A program made the translations under genes and the position numbers. Below the pieces are notes generated by a model. That model was not told where the DNA came from. It made no database searches and saw nothing but the letters and a program-made list of their open reading frames with translations. Of a DNA stretch of 39,554 nt, positions 19,808 through 29,207 are shown piece after piece (the stretch's first letter is position 1; every line of letters begins with the position of its first letter). The stretch is from Nocardioidaceae bacterium. GTDB taxonomy: Bacteria; Actinomycetota; Actinomycetes; Propionibacteriales; Nocardioidaceae. The stretch covers positions 1 to 39,554 of the forward strand of contig JAICWH010000013.1 of the NCBI GenBank assembly GCA_025934895.1, read 5' to 3'.

Positions 19808-21565
19808 ATGCCGACGTCAGACAGTGGTCCGAGTCGTTCGAGCTCCCGCACGCCAGAGGAGCTGCTGAGCCAGCTCGGGTTCCTCCAGGACGAGGTGTCC
19901 GAGCTGCGGCGCCGTCTTGCCGACAGCCCGCTGCACTCCCGCGCTGTCGAGCAGCGGCTCGCCGAGACCCAGCGCTCGCTCGCCGCGGTCACCTCGCAGA
20001 ACGAGCGCCTCGCGCAGACCCTGCGGGAGGCCCGTGACCAGATCATGACGCTGAAGGAGGAGGTCGACCGGCTCGCCCAGCCGCCGGCGGGGTTCGGCAC
20101 CTTCTTGGCGCGCAACGAGGACGACTCGATCGACGTGTTCACCGGCGGGCGGAAGCTCCGCGTCAACGTCAGTCCGTCGGTGGACCTCGACGAGCTGCAG
20201 CGCGGTCAGGAGGTGATGCTCAACGAGGCTCTCAACGTCGTCGCCGCGCTCGAGTTCGAGAAGGTCGGCGAGGTCGTGATGCTCAAGGAGGTGATGGCCG
20301 ACGGCGACCGGGTGCTCGTGATCGCGAACGCCGACGAGGAGCGGGTGGTCCGCATCGCCGAGCCGCTGCGCCGGGTGAAGATCAGGGCCGGGGACTCTCT
20401 CCTGCTGGACACGCGCTCCGGCTACGTCTACGAGAAGGTCCCGAAGTCCGAGGTCGAGGAGCTGGTCCTCGAGGAGGTCCCGGACATCGACTACGACGAC
20501 ATCGGCGGCCTCTTCGGTCAGATCGAGACGATCCGCGATGCCGTCGAGCTGCCCTACCTGCACCCTGAGCTGTTCATCGAGCACGAGCTCAAGCCACCCA
20601 AGGGCGTGCTCCTCTACGGCCCTCCCGGCTGCGGCAAGACGCTGATCGCCAAGGCGGTGGCCAACTCGCTCGCGAAGAAGGTCGCGGCCAAGACCGGCCA
20701 GGAGGGGAAGTCCTACTTCCTCAACATCAAGGGCCCCGAGCTGCTCAACAAGTACGTCGGTGAGACCGAGCGGCACATCCGGCTCGTCTTCCAGCGGGCG
20801 CGGGAGAAGGCCAGCGAGGGCACCCCGGTCATCGTGTTCTTCGACGAGATGGACTCGCTGTTCCGGACCCGTGGGTCCGGGGTCTCCTCCGACGTCGAGA
20901 ACACCATCGTCCCGCAGCTGCTCAGCGAGATCGACGGTGTGGAGACGCTGGAGAACGTGCTGGTCATCGGCGCCTCGAACCGCGAGGACATGATCGACCC
21001 GGCCATCCTCCGGCCCGGTCGCCTCGACGTGAAGATCAAGATCGAGCGGCCCGACGCCGAGTCGGCGCGGGACATCTTCTCCAAGTACCTCACCGCGCAC
21101 CTGCCGCTGCACGCCGAGGACCTAGCGGAGTTCGGCGGTGACCGGGCGGCCTGCGTCGGCGGGATGATCCGGGCAACGGTGGAGCGGATGTACACCGAGA
21201 CCGAGGAGAACCGCTTCCTCGAGGTGACCTACGCCAACGGCGACAAGGAGGTCCTCTACTTCAAGGACTTCAACTCAGGCGCCATGATCCAGAACATCGT
21301 GGACCGGGCCAAGAAGATGGCGATCAAGGACCTCCTGGACCTGAACCAGAAGGGCCTGCGGGTCACGCACCTCCTCCAGGCCTGCGTGGACGAGTTCAAG
21401 GAGAATGAGGACCTCCCGAACACCACGAACCCCGACGACTGGGCCCGGATCTCCGGCAAGAAGGGCGAGCGGATCGTGTTCATCCGGACCCTGATCACCG
21501 GCAAGCAGGGCACCGAGCCGGGCCGGTCCATCGACACGGTTGCGAACACGGGCCAGTACCTCTAG
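19808..21565 (+). CDS. arc: proteasome-associated AAA ATPase ARC/Mpa
   Basis: This hexameric AAA+ unfoldase captures pupylated proteins and feeds them into the 20S proteasome. The 585-residue chain starts with a coiled coil (about 15-85, [18 protein letters not shown] onward) that would bind Pup. Tandem OB domains follow, about 95-230. The AAA module has Walker A GPPGCGKT (271-278), Walker [12 protein letters not shown] and Arg-finger region [11 protein letters not shown]. The last residues, GQYL, form the gate-opening motif that docks on the PrcA ring. The ATG at 19808 is preceded by a strong GGAGGTGG. In mycobacteria the same gene is called mpa. Confidence 0.98.
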   Translation: MPTSDSGPSRSSSRTPEELLSQLGFLQDEVSELRRRLADSPLHSRAVEQRLAETQRSLAAVTSQNERLAQTLREARDQIMTLKEEVDRLAQPPAGFGTFLARNEDDSIDVFTGGRKLRVNVSPSVDLDELQRGQEVMLNEALNVVAALEFEKVGEVVMLKEVMADGDRVLVIANADEERVVRIAEPLRRVKIRAGDSLLLDTRSGYVYEKVPKSEVEELVLEEVPDIDYDDIGGLFGQIETIRDAVELPYLHPELFIEHELKPPKGVLLYGPPGCGKTLIAKAVANSLAKKVAAKTGQEGKSYFLNIKGPELLNKYVGETERHIRLVFQRAREKASEGTPVIVFFDEMDSLFRTRGSGVSSDVENTIVPQLLSEIDGVETLENVLVIGASNREDMIDPAILRPGRLDVKIKIERPDAESARDIFSKYLTAHLPLHAEDLAEFGGDRAACVGGMIRATVERMYTETEENRFLEVTYANGDKEVLYFKDFNSGAMIQNIVDRAKKMAIKDLLDLNQKGLRVTHLLQACVDEFKENEDLPNTTNPDDWARISGKKGERIVFIRTLITGKQGTEPGRSIDTVANTGQYL

Positions 21566-21568
21566 GTC

Positions 21569-21591
21569 GCTGAGTCGGCACAACCGCAGAG
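21569..21591 (+). repeat. degenerate copy of the convergent-end repeat
   Basis: GCTGAGTCGGC followed by ACAACCGCAG matches the family core and tail with a few changes. It fills the 42-bp space between the arc stop and the stop of the NUDIX/small membrane protein frame on the other strand. Confidence 0.55.
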
Positions 21592-21607
21592 CTGAACCGT
21601 CGGTGAC

Positions 21608-21724
21608 CTACTTCAAGCGTTGGGTGCCGGGCTTGTGCGCGCGGCCCTCGATGCCCCGCGCGCCCCACCTGAACAAGGCGATGAACACGATGGCAACCAC
21701 CACGAGACCGATCCAGAAGAACAT
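21608..21724 (-). CDS. small single-helix membrane protein (internal, in-frame start)
   Basis: Thirty-eight residues starting [20 protein letters not shown], then a basic, polar tail [16 protein letters not shown]. The ATG at 21724 is preceded by GTGGAGGC, a good ribosome site, although it lies in the same frame as the NUDIX ORF. It has the look of a free-standing small inner-membrane protein: one helix followed by a positive cytoplasmic tail. It may be made separately, only as part of the NUDIX fusion, or both. No function is known to me. Confidence 0.5.
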   Translation of the reverse strand: MFFWIGLVVVAIVFIALFRWGARGIEGRAHKPGTQRLK

Positions 21725-22324
21725 GCCTCCACGGTAGGTCACCACCGCAACGGCGCCCACTGCGCCTGCGGATGCGCCGGGTCGGCAGGTGAGGGAGGTG
21801 AGAGCCGCGTAGTCGGCCACCGCGTCGGTGGCCAGCCGGGTCAAGAGGGCCCGGGTGTCGGGAACGAACGCCCACAACCGGTCCGCCAAGCGGGCGTCCA
21901 GCTCGGCCAGGGACAGCCAGGCGCCCCACACCACCTCGCCGTCAGCATGCCGCACCGGGCCCGACCAGGTGGTCTCGAAGCAGTGCTCGACGCAGCGGGT
22001 GGTGTCGTCCTCGTAGACGTTGAGGCCCAGCGGCCGCAGGTGCGACCCGCTGATCCCGAGCTCCTCGGCGAGCTCCCTCGCGGCCGAGGCAGCGGGGTCC
22101 TCCCCGAAGGTCAGCACCCCTCCGGCCGCAGCATCGTGCTGGCCGGGCGCCCAGTCCTTGTCCGGTGACCGCCGATGCACGTAGATCCGGCCGTGCTCGT
22201 CGCGCACCAGGATGCCTGTCGTGGCGTGCATCAGGTTCTCGCGGCGTACGACGGCCCGCTCGGCGTGACCCACGACGACGCCGGAACGGTCCACCAGGGC
22301 GACCACCTCGGGGCTATTGGACAT
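21608..22324 (-). CDS. NUDIX hydrolase with a fused C-terminal membrane tail
   Basis: This 238-residue ORF has a NUDIX domain in residues 1-175. The NUDIX box is complete, from [17 protein letters not shown] to LAEELG, matching G-x5-E-x7-RE-U-x-EE-x-G-U. The domain resembles the IPP-isomerase-like/YfcD branch of NUDIX enzymes. The normal domain end is around residue 178. After it come TCRPGASAG, encoded by a copy of the dispersed repeat (21765-21790), a short linker and a 38-residue segment with one membrane helix that has its own ribosome site. The ORF thus looks like a NUDIX gene read through into a small downstream gene. The start at 22324 is divergent from dop with 40 bp between. Confidence 0.85.
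   Translation of the reverse strand: MSNSPEVVALVDRSGVVVGHAERAVVRRENLMHATTGILVRDEHGRIYVHRRSPDKDWAPGQHDAAAGGVLTFGEDPAASAARELAEELGISGSHLRPLGLNVYEDDTTRCVEHCFETTWSGPVRHADGEVVWGAWLSLAELDARLADRLWAFVPDTRALLTRLATDAVADYAALTSLTCRPGASAGAVGAVAVVTYRGGMFFWIGLVVVAIVFIALFRWGARGIEGRAHKPGTQRLK
21765..21790 (-). repeat. convergent-end repeat copy inside the NUDIX ORF
   Basis: On the minus strand ACCTGCCGACCCGGC followed by GCATCCGCAGG, a near-consensus copy of the 26-bp family. It encodes TCRPGASAG at residues 179-187 of the NUDIX ORF, right at the end of the enzyme domain. Confidence 0.85.
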
Positions 22325-22351
22325 GCGTCCATCGTCTCAGGCCGGCCCGCG

Positions 22352-22357
22352 TAGGCT
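22352..22357 (+). promoter_or_regulatory. -10 hexamer of dop, leaderless type
   Basis: TAGGCT ends seven bases before the dop ATG. The divergent NUDIX gene has GACGAT six bases before its own start, so both transcripts of this 40-bp divergent region may be leaderless. Confidence 0.5.
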
Positions 22358-22364
22358 CGCCCCC

Positions 22365-23873
22365 ATGAGTGTGCGGCGGATCATGGGCACCGAGACCGAG
22401 TTCGGGATCTCGGTGCAGGGCCAGCCCACCGCCAACCCGATGGTGGCCTCCTCGCAGGTCGTGAACGCCTACGCCAGCAGCAACCTGCGCGCCCGCCGGG
22501 CCCGCTGGGACTTCGAGGAGGAGTCCCCGCTCCGTGACGCCCGCGGGTTCGACATGTCCCGGGAGAGCGCCGACCCGAGCCAGCTGACCGACGAGGACCT
22601 CGGCCTGGCAAACGTGATCCTCACCAACGGCGCACGGCTCTACGTCGACCACGCGCACCCGGAGTACAGCACCCCCGAGTGCACCAACCCCCGCGACGTC
22701 CTCAAGTGGGACAAGGCCGGTGAGCTGGTGGCCCTGGACGCCACCCGGTTCGCCGCCACGATTCCCGGGACCGCCCCGATCGTGCTCTACAAGAACAACA
22801 CCGACAACAAGGGCGCGTCCTACGGTGCGCACGAGAACTACCTGATGCGTCGCTCCACGCCGTTCAGCGAGATCGTCCGCCACCTGACACCGTTCTTCGT
22901 CAGCCGGCAGGTCGTCACCGGCGCCGGCCGGGTCGGGATCGGTCAGGACGGCCGCGAGCACGGCTTCCAGGTCAGCCAGCGGGCCGACTACTTCGAGGTG
23001 GAGGTAGGCCTGGAGACGACCCTCAAGCGGCCGATCATCAACACCCGCGACGAGCCGCACGCCGACCCCGAGAAGTACCGCCGCCTGCACGTCATCATCG
23101 GCGACGCCAACCTCGCCGAGGTCTCCGGCTACCTGAAGGTGGGCACCACCTCCCTGGTGCTGGCCATGATCGAGGATCGGTTCATCGGTCGTGACCTGGC
23201 CGTCGAGCAGCCGGTCCGCGGCCTGCGCGACGTCTCCCACGACCCGACCCTGAAGCACCTGCTCGGCATGGCCGACGGCAGGAGGCTGACCGCCGTACAG
23301 CTGCAGATGGAGTACCTCGACCTGGCGAGGAAGTACGTCGAGGACCGCCTCGGCTCCGACGCGGACGAGCAGACCGTCGACGTGCTGGCCCGCTGGGAGT
23401 CGGTGCTCACCCGGCTCGAGCGTGACCCGATGCTGTGCGCGCGCGAGCTGGACTGGGTCGCGAAGCTGCAGCTCCTCGAGCAGTACCGCGACCGGGACGG
23501 GCTGGAGTGGGACGACGCCAAGCTGCACGCGATCGACCTGCAGTACGCCGACCTCCGACCCGACAAGGGCCTCTACCACCGGCTGCTCCGGCTCGGCCGG
23601 CTGGACCGGCTGCTCAGCGACGACGAGGTCGCCGCAGCGATCCATCTGCCCCCGGTGGACACCCGCGCCTACTTCCGCGGCCGCTGCCTGGAGAAGTACT
23701 CCGACCAGATCGCGGCCGCCTCGTGGGACTCGGTGATCTTCGACCTCCCCGGTCGTGAGTCGCTCCAGCGGGTCCCCACGATCGACCCCATGCGAGGCAG
23801 CCGGGCCCACGTCGGGGAACTGCTGGACCGTTGTGACACGGCGGAGGACCTGTTTGCCGCCCTGACTCGGTAG
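22365..23873 (+). CDS. dop: Pup deamidase/depupylase
   Basis: Dop removes Pup from tagged proteins and, where Pup ends in Gln, deamidates it. The 502-residue protein has the glutamine-synthetase-like fold of the Dop/PafA family, starting [16 protein letters not shown] with the ATP/metal Glu residues. Asp95 in [16 protein letters not shown] is at the position of the catalytic Asp of the family. The segment around residues 40-80, between the first strands, is longer than in PafA, as is typical for the Dop loop. [18 protein letters not shown] and the [12 protein letters not shown] nucleotide region follow. Because the Pup gene here already encodes a terminal Glu, only depupylase activity should be needed. 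Confidence 0.97.
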   Translation: MSVRRIMGTETEFGISVQGQPTANPMVASSQVVNAYASSNLRARRARWDFEEESPLRDARGFDMSRESADPSQLTDEDLGLANVILTNGARLYVDHAHPEYSTPECTNPRDVLKWDKAGELVALDATRFAATIPGTAPIVLYKNNTDNKGASYGAHENYLMRRSTPFSEIVRHLTPFFVSRQVVTGAGRVGIGQDGREHGFQVSQRADYFEVEVGLETTLKRPIINTRDEPHADPEKYRRLHVIIGDANLAEVSGYLKVGTTSLVLAMIEDRFIGRDLAVEQPVRGLRDVSHDPTLKHLLGMADGRRLTAVQLQMEYLDLARKYVEDRLGSDADEQTVDVLARWESVLTRLERDPMLCARELDWVAKLQLLEQYRDRDGLEWDDAKLHAIDLQYADLRPDKGLYHRLLRLGRLDRLLSDDEVAAAIHLPPVDTRAYFRGRCLEKYSDQIAAASWDSVIFDLPGRESLQRVPTIDPMRGSRAHVGELLDRCDTAEDLFAALTR

Positions 23874-23888
23874 GGTCGGACCTAGGCC

Positions 23889-23927
23889 GGTCGTCTGAGC
23901 GGCCCCGCACCGGGGCCGGTCACGACC
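23889..23927 (+). promoter_or_regulatory. nested hairpin in the pup leader
   Basis: GGTCGT (23889-23894) pairs with ACGACC (23922-23927), and inside it GGCCCCG (23901-23907) pairs with CGGGGCC (23911-23917) around a three-base loop. It sits between the dop stop and the pup ribosome site AGGAGG. It could stabilise the pup-prcBA mRNA, attenuate read-through from dop, or bind a regulator. Confidence 0.55.
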
Positions 23928-23946
23928 TTGCACCCAGGAGGGCCCG

Positions 23947-24144
23947 ATGGCACAGGAGCACAAGCAGCCCAAGAAGTCCTCGGAGACCGAGGACCAGGCC
24001 GAGGCTGCCTCGCAGAGCGATGTCTCCGAGCGCAAGGAACAGCTCGACGAGGACATCGACGCGATCCTCGGTGAGATCGACGACGTGCTCGAGACCAATG
24101 CCGAGGACTTCGTGAAGTCGTTCATCCAGAAGGGCGGGGAGTAG
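23947..24144 (+). CDS. pup: prokaryotic ubiquitin-like protein Pup (Glu-ended)
   Basis: Pup is a 65-residue intrinsically disordered tag that PafA joins through its C-terminal Glu to lysines of target proteins. The sequence is acidic and Gln/Glu/Lys-rich, with the helical ARC-binding segment about residues 30-55 (LDEDIDAILGEIDDVLETNA) and the conserved end DFVKSFIQKGGE. The last codon before the stop is GAG, so the protein ends GGE rather than GGQ and needs no deamidation. An AGGAGG site precedes the ATG. prcB starts three bases after the stop, so the genes are translationally linked. Confidence 0.98.
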   Translation: MAQEHKQPKKSSETEDQAEAASQSDVSERKEQLDEDIDAILGEIDDVLETNAEDFVKSFIQKGGE

Positions 24145-24147
24145 TCC

Positions 24148-24978
24148 TTGCACGAGCCCCGTCTGAGCCCGGCCTTCCTGGCGTCGGGCTCGTCCTCGTT
24201 CGCGGACTTCCTCTCCGACCAGGCGCCTGAGCTGCTGCCGAGCCGCCGTTCCCTGCCCGAGGGCAGCGCCGCGGGTCTCGCTCCGCACGGCACCACGATC
24301 GTCGCGGCCACCTTCCCGGGCGGGGTGCTGATGGCCGGCGACCGGCGCGCCACGATGGGCAACATCATCGCCCAGCGCGACATCGAGAAGGTCTTCCCGG
24401 CCGACGAGTTCTCGTGCGTCGGGATCGCCGGCAGCGCCGGCATCGCGGTCGAGATGGTCCGGTTGATCCAGACCGAGCTCGAGCACTACGAGAAGATCGA
24501 GGGCACGACGCTCTCCATGGACGGAAAGGCCAACCGCCTCGCCGCGCTGATCCGCTCGAACCTCGGGATGGCGATGCAGGGGCTGGCCGTCGTACCCCTG
24601 TTCGCTGGCTTCGACCTGGTGGCCCAGCAGGGCCGGATCTTCTCCTACGACGTCACCGGGGGCCGCTACGAGGAGACGGCGTTCCACTCGGTCGGCTCCG
24701 GCTCGCTGTTCGCCCGCGGCTCACTGAAGAAGCTCTACCGTGACGACCTCGACGAGGAGGGCTGCGTCACCGCCGTCGTGCAGGCGCTGTACGACGCAGC
24801 AGACGACGACTCGGCGACCGGCGGCCCCGACGTCACCAGGCGGATCTTCCCGGTCGTCGGGGTGATCACCGGCGACGGCTACCGCCGGCTGCCGGACGCA
24901 GCCGTCGCCGACGTCGCCGACCGGGTGATCGCGGCCCGGATGGGGCGCCCCGACGGGCCCGCCGCACCACTGACCTAG
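24148..24978 (+). CDS. prcB: proteasome subunit beta
   Basis: This is the catalytic ring subunit of the 20S proteasome, 276 residues as made. A 48-residue propeptide ends in APHG, after which cleavage would expose Thr49 ([11 protein letters not shown]) as the N-terminal nucleophile; Asp, Lys and Ser partners lie in [10 protein letters not shown] and the following helix. The mature subunit would be 228 residues. TTG at 24148 is the first start in frame after pup and lies three bases from its stop, with GGCGGGGAG upstream. A later start would remove part of the propeptide. Confidence 0.97.
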   Translation: MHEPRLSPAFLASGSSSFADFLSDQAPELLPSRRSLPEGSAAGLAPHGTTIVAATFPGGVLMAGDRRATMGNIIAQRDIEKVFPADEFSCVGIAGSAGIAVEMVRLIQTELEHYEKIEGTTLSMDGKANRLAALIRSNLGMAMQGLAVVPLFAGFDLVAQQGRIFSYDVTGGRYEETAFHSVGSGSLFARGSLKKLYRDDLDEEGCVTAVVQALYDAADDDSATGGPDVTRRIFPVVGVITGDGYRRLPDAAVADVADRVIAARMGRPDGPAAPLT

Positions 24979-25012
24979 ACACCGGATCCGACGCGAGGAA
25001 GCCCGCACCGAT

Positions 25013-25834
25013 ATGAGCATGCCGTTCTACGTCTCCCCCGAGCAGCTGATGAAGGACCGGGCGGACTTCGCCCGCAAGGGCATCGCCCGTGGCCGGTCGC
25101 TCGTCGTGGTGCAGTACGCCGACGGCATCGTCTTCGTCTCGGAGAACCTGTCCCAGGCGCTGCACAAGGTCAGTGAGATCTACGACCGGATCGCGTTCGC
25201 CGCGGTCGGCCGCTACAACGAGTTCGAGAACCTCCGGATCGCCGGGGTCCGGCTGGCCGACATGCGCGGCTACGCCTACGACCGCGCCGACGTCACGGGG
25301 CGCGCCCTCGCCAACGCCTACGCACAGACCCTCGGGACCATCTTCTCCAGCGGCGGCGAGAAGCCCTACGAGGTCGAGCTGTTCGTCGCCGAGGTGGGGG
25401 AAACGGTCGAGGGGGACTCGATCTACCGGCTGACCTACGACGGGCAGGTCGCCGACGAGCACGGCTTCGCGGTGATGGGTGGGACGGTGGAGAAGGCCAC
25501 GAGCTACCTCAAGGAGCACTACCAGGCCGGCGCCTCCCTGGAGGACGCCATCCGGATCGCCGTCGAGGCACTCGGCCAGGGGGAGACCGAGAACCGCACG
25601 GTGCCCGCGGCGAACCTCGAGGTCGCGGTGCTGGACAGGACCCGCAGCCAGCAGCGGAAGTTCAAGCGGCTCAGCGCGGGTCAGCTCAGCCGGATCCTCG
25701 GCAACGGTCGGCCCGGGAGCGACGGCTCGGAGACGACCCACCCCCCCACTGACCCCGTGAGCGGGACGGATCCGCTGAGGGACCCGGTCTCCGGCGAGCC
25801 CGACGACCCACCGGTGGCGCCCCCCCTCTCGTGA
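25013..25834 (+). CDS. prcA: proteasome subunit alpha
   Basis: The alpha subunit forms the outer gated rings of the 20S proteasome. The N-terminus [20 protein letters not shown] is the gating helix, matching known PrcA proteins; [20 protein letters not shown] follows and no catalytic Thr is present. The core ends near residue 225. The last about 45 residues are Pro/Gly/Asp/Ser-rich with a repeated DPVSG, likely disordered, so the protein (273) is somewhat longer than typical. It follows prcB by 34 bases with GAGGAAG in the gap. A nested hairpin lies right after the stop. Confidence 0.97.
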   Translation: MSMPFYVSPEQLMKDRADFARKGIARGRSLVVVQYADGIVFVSENLSQALHKVSEIYDRIAFAAVGRYNEFENLRIAGVRLADMRGYAYDRADVTGRALANAYAQTLGTIFSSGGEKPYEVELFVAEVGETVEGDSIYRLTYDGQVADEHGFAVMGGTVEKATSYLKEHYQAGASLEDAIRIAVEALGQGETENRTVPAANLEVAVLDRTRSQQRKFKRLSAGQLSRILGNGRPGSDGSETTHPPTDPVSGTDPLRDPVSGEPDDPPVAPPLS

Positions 25835-25838
25835 CCTC

Positions 25839-25879
25839 GCCACCCGCTGGGGCGAGACCGGGTGCCCCGTGCGGGTGGC
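25839..25879 (+). terminator. nested GC hairpin after prcA
   Basis: GCCACCCG (25839-25846) pairs perfectly with CGGGTGGC (25872-25879), and inside it GGGGC (25849-25853) pairs with GCCCC (25864-25868). It starts five bases after the prcA stop. A smaller hairpin, GCCCG-CGAA-CGGGC, follows at 25885-25898. Together they look like the end of the pup-prcB-prcA transcript. No T-tract follows. Confidence 0.6.
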
Positions 25880-26027
25880 TCGGCGCCCGCGAACGGGCCA
25901 TCGTCGAAGGGACATCTCGGGGGGTACCCGACGCGTGCGTGCCGTTCTAGCGTCGTCGCAGCGGGTGGCCCGGCCGGGGGGCCGGCGTCGATGACGTCCA
26001 AGAAACACCCGCGGGCTGGTGATCTCC

Positions 26028-27656
26028 ATGGACGTGGCGGCACGCGCAGAAGGGTCCGTCGGGACCGCGATGGTCGACTACCGCTTCGTCGGGGCTGCGG
26101 CGGCTCTCGTCGCCCTGGCAGCGCACCTGCCGATCACCGGCCCCCACCTGCGCGAGGCGCCGTACGTCGGGGTGCTGTTCCTCGCGCTCGAGGCAGCCTG
26201 CCTGCTGCTCGCGGCCGGGCTGGTCGCCCATCCTCGACCGTGGCTGTGGCGGACCGCGGAGCTGGTCGGGGCGCTCGCGGTGGCAGCCTATCTGCTGAGC
26301 AGGGCCTTCGGGCTGCCGCAGATGGCCGAGGACCGCGGGGACTGGGCCAACCCCCTCGGCGTGGTGGCCGTGGCGGCGGAGTCGACCCTGGTCCTGGTCG
26401 CGGTCCGAGCCCGGCGCAGGCGGGTCGTCGGCCCGGCGTCCACCCGGCTGGTCCCACTCCTCGTCGGGGTGCTCGCCCTGGCCGTGGGGATGGGGTCGAC
26501 CGCCTGGGCCGCGACCACGCAGCGGATGGCCGCGGACAGCGGCCCCCGGGGCACCGCGGGCATGACCACGGGCACGATGACCGGCCAGGAGTACTGGTCC
26601 AAGGTGGCCGGTCGGCCGTTCGCCGCCACCGGAACCACCCGCACCTACTACATCAGCGCGGAGGAGGTGGCCTGGAACTACGCACCGAGCGGCAGGAACC
26701 AGATCACCGGAAAGCCCTTCGACGACGTGGCCGACGTGTTCGTCAGGTCCGGCCCCGGCCGGATCGGGTCGGTCTACCGCAAGTGCCTCTACCGCGGCTA
26801 CACCGATGCGGGCTTCCAGCATCGCACCCGGGTCGCCGCGCGGGACCGATACCTGGGGCTGCTCGGTCCGGTGATCCGTGCCGAGGTCGGGGACCGGATC
26901 AAGGTCGTCTTCCGCAACCGCTGCTCGTTCCCGACGTCGGTGCACCCGCACGGCGTGTTCTACGCGAAGAACAGCGAGGGAGCGCCGTACGCCGACGCGA
27001 CGAAGCGCCGCGACAAGACCGACGACCTGGTCCCGACCGGCGGCCGGCACACCTACCTGTGGAAGGTGCCCGAGCGCGCCGGGCCAGGTCCGGCAGAGGG
27101 GTCCTCGGTGATGTGGATGTACCACTCGCACGGCAACGAGGTGGCCGACACGAACGCCGGCCTGGTCGGCCCGATGGTCGTGACCCGCCAGGGGATGGCC
27201 CGCGCCGACGGCAGCCCGGTGGACGTCGACCGCGAGGTCTTCGAGTTGTTCTCGGTGCTCGACGAGAACCAGAGCCCCTACCTCGACGGGAACGAGGAGG
27301 AGTACGCCCAGGGCAAGCACAGCGAGGACGACGAGGAGGGCTTCGAGGAGTCCAACCTGATGCACTCGGTGAACGGCTACGTCTACGGCAACCAGCCGGT
27401 CCTCAGCCTGCGCCGCGGCGAGCACGTCCGCTGGTACGTGATGAGCATGGGCACGGAGGTGGACCTGCACACCCCCCACTGGCACGGCAACGACGTGACC
27501 GTGAACGGCATGCGGATGGACGTGGTCGACCTGCTGCCGGCGGCGATGGTGGCCGCCGACATGGTGCCGGACAACTCGGGCACCTGGCTGTTCCACTGCC
27601 ACGTCAACGACCACATCGTGGCCGGGATGATGACCCGCTACCGGGTCGTCTCGTGA
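26028..27656 (+). CDS. membrane-anchored multicopper oxidase, ceruloplasmin/hephaestin-like
   Basis: This 542-residue protein begins with about five hydrophobic helices in residues 15-160 (e.g. VGAAAALVALAAH, VGVLFLALEAACLLLAAG, LVPLLVGVLALAVGMG). A soluble two-cupredoxin part follows. The copper sites are complete: HPHG, MWMYHSHGN with DTNAGLVGP, HTPHWHGN and FHCHVNDHIVAGM, which provides the type 1 Cys, His and Met ligands. The order resembles ceruloplasmin/hephaestin-type oxidases rather than laccase. It would oxidise Cu(I), Fe(II) or organics outside the membrane; substrate unknown. The ATG at 26028 has GGTGAT upstream; a GTG at 26019 is possible. It is not part of the canonical cluster, sitting between prcA and pafA. 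Confidence 0.9.
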   Translation: MDVAARAEGSVGTAMVDYRFVGAAAALVALAAHLPITGPHLREAPYVGVLFLALEAACLLLAAGLVAHPRPWLWRTAELVGALAVAAYLLSRAFGLPQMAEDRGDWANPLGVVAVAAESTLVLVAVRARRRRVVGPASTRLVPLLVGVLALAVGMGSTAWAATTQRMAADSGPRGTAGMTTGTMTGQEYWSKVAGRPFAATGTTRTYYISAEEVAWNYAPSGRNQITGKPFDDVADVFVRSGPGRIGSVYRKCLYRGYTDAGFQHRTRVAARDRYLGLLGPVIRAEVGDRIKVVFRNRCSFPTSVHPHGVFYAKNSEGAPYADATKRRDKTDDLVPTGGRHTYLWKVPERAGPGPAEGSSVMWMYHSHGNEVADTNAGLVGPMVVTRQGMARADGSPVDVDREVFELFSVLDENQSPYLDGNEEEYAQGKHSEDDEEGFEESNLMHSVNGYVYGNQPVLSLRRGEHVRWYVMSMGTEVDLHTPHWHGNDVTVNGMRMDVVDLLPAAMVAADMVPDNSGTWLFHCHVNDHIVAGMMTRYRVVS

Positions 27657-27718
27657 CCGGGGCGTGGTCCGCGGCGCCGCGCCGCCCCGGTTGGCTGCAC
27701 AAGGTTGCGCCCTGCGCC

Positions 27719-27724
27719 TAGTCT
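27719..27724 (+). promoter_or_regulatory. -10 hexamer of pafA, leaderless type
   Basis: TAGTCT ends six bases before the pafA GTG, with no ribosome site between. Confidence 0.5.
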
Positions 27725-27730
27725 GAGGGT

Positions 27731-29092
27731 GTGGACCGCCGCATCTTCGGGATCGAGAACGAGTACGGCGTCACCTGCACGTTCCGCGGGCAGCGGCGCC
27801 TCTCGCCGGACGAGGTTGCCCGCTACCTGTTCCGCAAGGTCGTCTCCTGGGGCCGCAGCAGCAACGTCTTCCTCCGCAACGGCGCCCGGCTCTACCTCGA
27901 CGTCGGCAGTCACCCGGAGTACGCCACCCCGGAGTGCGACGACATCATCGACCTGGTCGCGCACGACAAGGCGGGGGAGCGGGTGCTCGAGGGCCTGCTC
28001 GTGGACGCCGAGCGCAGGCTGCACGACGAGGGCATCGCCGGCGACGTCTACCTGTTCAAGAACAACACCGACTCGGCCGGCAACTCCTACGGCTGCCACG
28101 AGAACTACCTGGTCAGCCGGCACGGGGAGTTCTCCAAGCTCGCCGACGTGCTGATCCCGTTCCTGGTCACCCGGCAGATCATCTGTGGCGCCGGCAAGGT
28201 GATCCAGACCCCGCGGGGCGCGATGTACTCCGTGAGCCAGCGCGCCGAGCACATCTGGGAGGGCGTGTCGAGCGCCACCACCCGGTCCCGGCCGATCATC
28301 AACACGCGCGACGAGCCGCACGCCGACGCGGAGCGCTACCGCCGCCTGCACGTGATCGTCGGCGACTCCAACATGTCCGAGACCACCACCATGCTCAAGG
28401 TCGCCACCTGTGACCTGGTGCTGCGGATGATCGAGGAGGGCGTGGTGATGCGCGACCTCACGATGGAGAACCCGATCCGGGCGATCCGGGAGATCTCCCA
28501 CGACATGACCGGGCGCCGCAAGGTTCGGCTCGCCAACGGTCGCGAGGCGAGCGCGCTGGACATCCAGCAGGAGTACCTCACCCGGGCCCGGGACTTCGTG
28601 GACCGCCGGGAGATCGAGACCCCGGTGGTCGCCCGCGCGCTGGACCTCTGGGAGCGCACCCTCAAGGCGGTCGAGTCCGAGGACTTCGGCCTCGTGGAGC
28701 GCGAGATCGACTGGGTCATCAAGTGGAAGCTCATCGATCGCTACCGCAGCCAGCACGGCCTGCCGCTGAGCCATCCCCGCATCGCCCAGCTGGACCTCGC
28801 CTACCACGACATCCACCGGGGACGCGGCCTCTACTACCTGCTGGAGAAGCGCGGGGCCGTGACCCGCGTCACCAGCGACCTGCGGGTGTTCGAGGCCAAG
28901 TCGGTGCCGCCGCAGACCACCCGGGCGCGGCTCCGCGGGGAGTTCATCAAACGGGCGCAGGAGCGGCGTCGCGACTTCACGGTGGACTGGGTCCACCTCA
29001 AGCTCAACGACCAGGCGCAGCGCACCGTGCTGTGCAAGGACCCCTTCCGCTCCCACGACGAGCGGGTGCACAAGCTCATCGAGGGCATGTAG
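27731..29092 (+). CDS. pafA: Pup-protein ligase
   Basis: PafA joins the C-terminal Glu of Pup to lysines of substrate proteins using ATP. The 453-residue protein starts with GTG and [19 protein letters not shown], the Glu-rich metal strand of the glutamine-synthetase-like fold. Asp57 in [17 protein letters not shown] matches the catalytic base of mycobacterial Paf[19 protein letters not shown] and [12 protein letters not shown] form the nucleotide site, and the C-terminal about 70 residues are the small Pup-binding domain. It lacks the Dop loop. The gene is separated from prcA by the oxidase gene and has its own leaderless-type promoter. Confidence 0.97.
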   Translation: MDRRIFGIENEYGVTCTFRGQRRLSPDEVARYLFRKVVSWGRSSNVFLRNGARLYLDVGSHPEYATPECDDIIDLVAHDKAGERVLEGLLVDAERRLHDEGIAGDVYLFKNNTDSAGNSYGCHENYLVSRHGEFSKLADVLIPFLVTRQIICGAGKVIQTPRGAMYSVSQRAEHIWEGVSSATTRSRPIINTRDEPHADAERYRRLHVIVGDSNMSETTTMLKVATCDLVLRMIEEGVVMRDLTMENPIRAIREISHDMTGRRKVRLANGREASALDIQQEYLTRARDFVDRREIETPVVARALDLWERTLKAVESEDFGLVEREIDWVIKWKLIDRYRSQHGLPLSHPRIAQLDLAYHDIHRGRGLYYLLEKRGAVTRVTSDLRVFEAKSVPPQTTRARLRGEFIKRAQERRRDFTVDWVHLKLNDQAQRTVLCKDPFRSHDERVHKLIEGM

Positions 29093-29114
29093 TCGCGATC
29101 ACAGCCGGCATCGG

Positions 29115-29132
29115 GCCCGTCGTACGGCGGGC
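29115..29132 (+). terminator. candidate hairpin after pafA
   Basis: GCCCG and CGGGC (ends at 29132) are complementary around an eight-base loop, 23 bases after the pafA stop. A TAAGGT hexamer at 29149 begins the next likely transcript. Weak evidence, no T-tract. Confidence 0.25.
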
Positions 29133-29207
29133 TCTCAGGTGTCGCGGCTAAGGTGGGCGGTCGAGCCACTCGCCCCCACCCCCACATGTCTTCGAGGTGT
29201 TCCTCTC

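Noticed and set aside
29139-29207. Longer FKBP start at 29139
   Set aside because: It would bury the lipoprotein signal peptide behind 23 residues, and the ribosome site GAGGTG is placed for the GTG at 29208.
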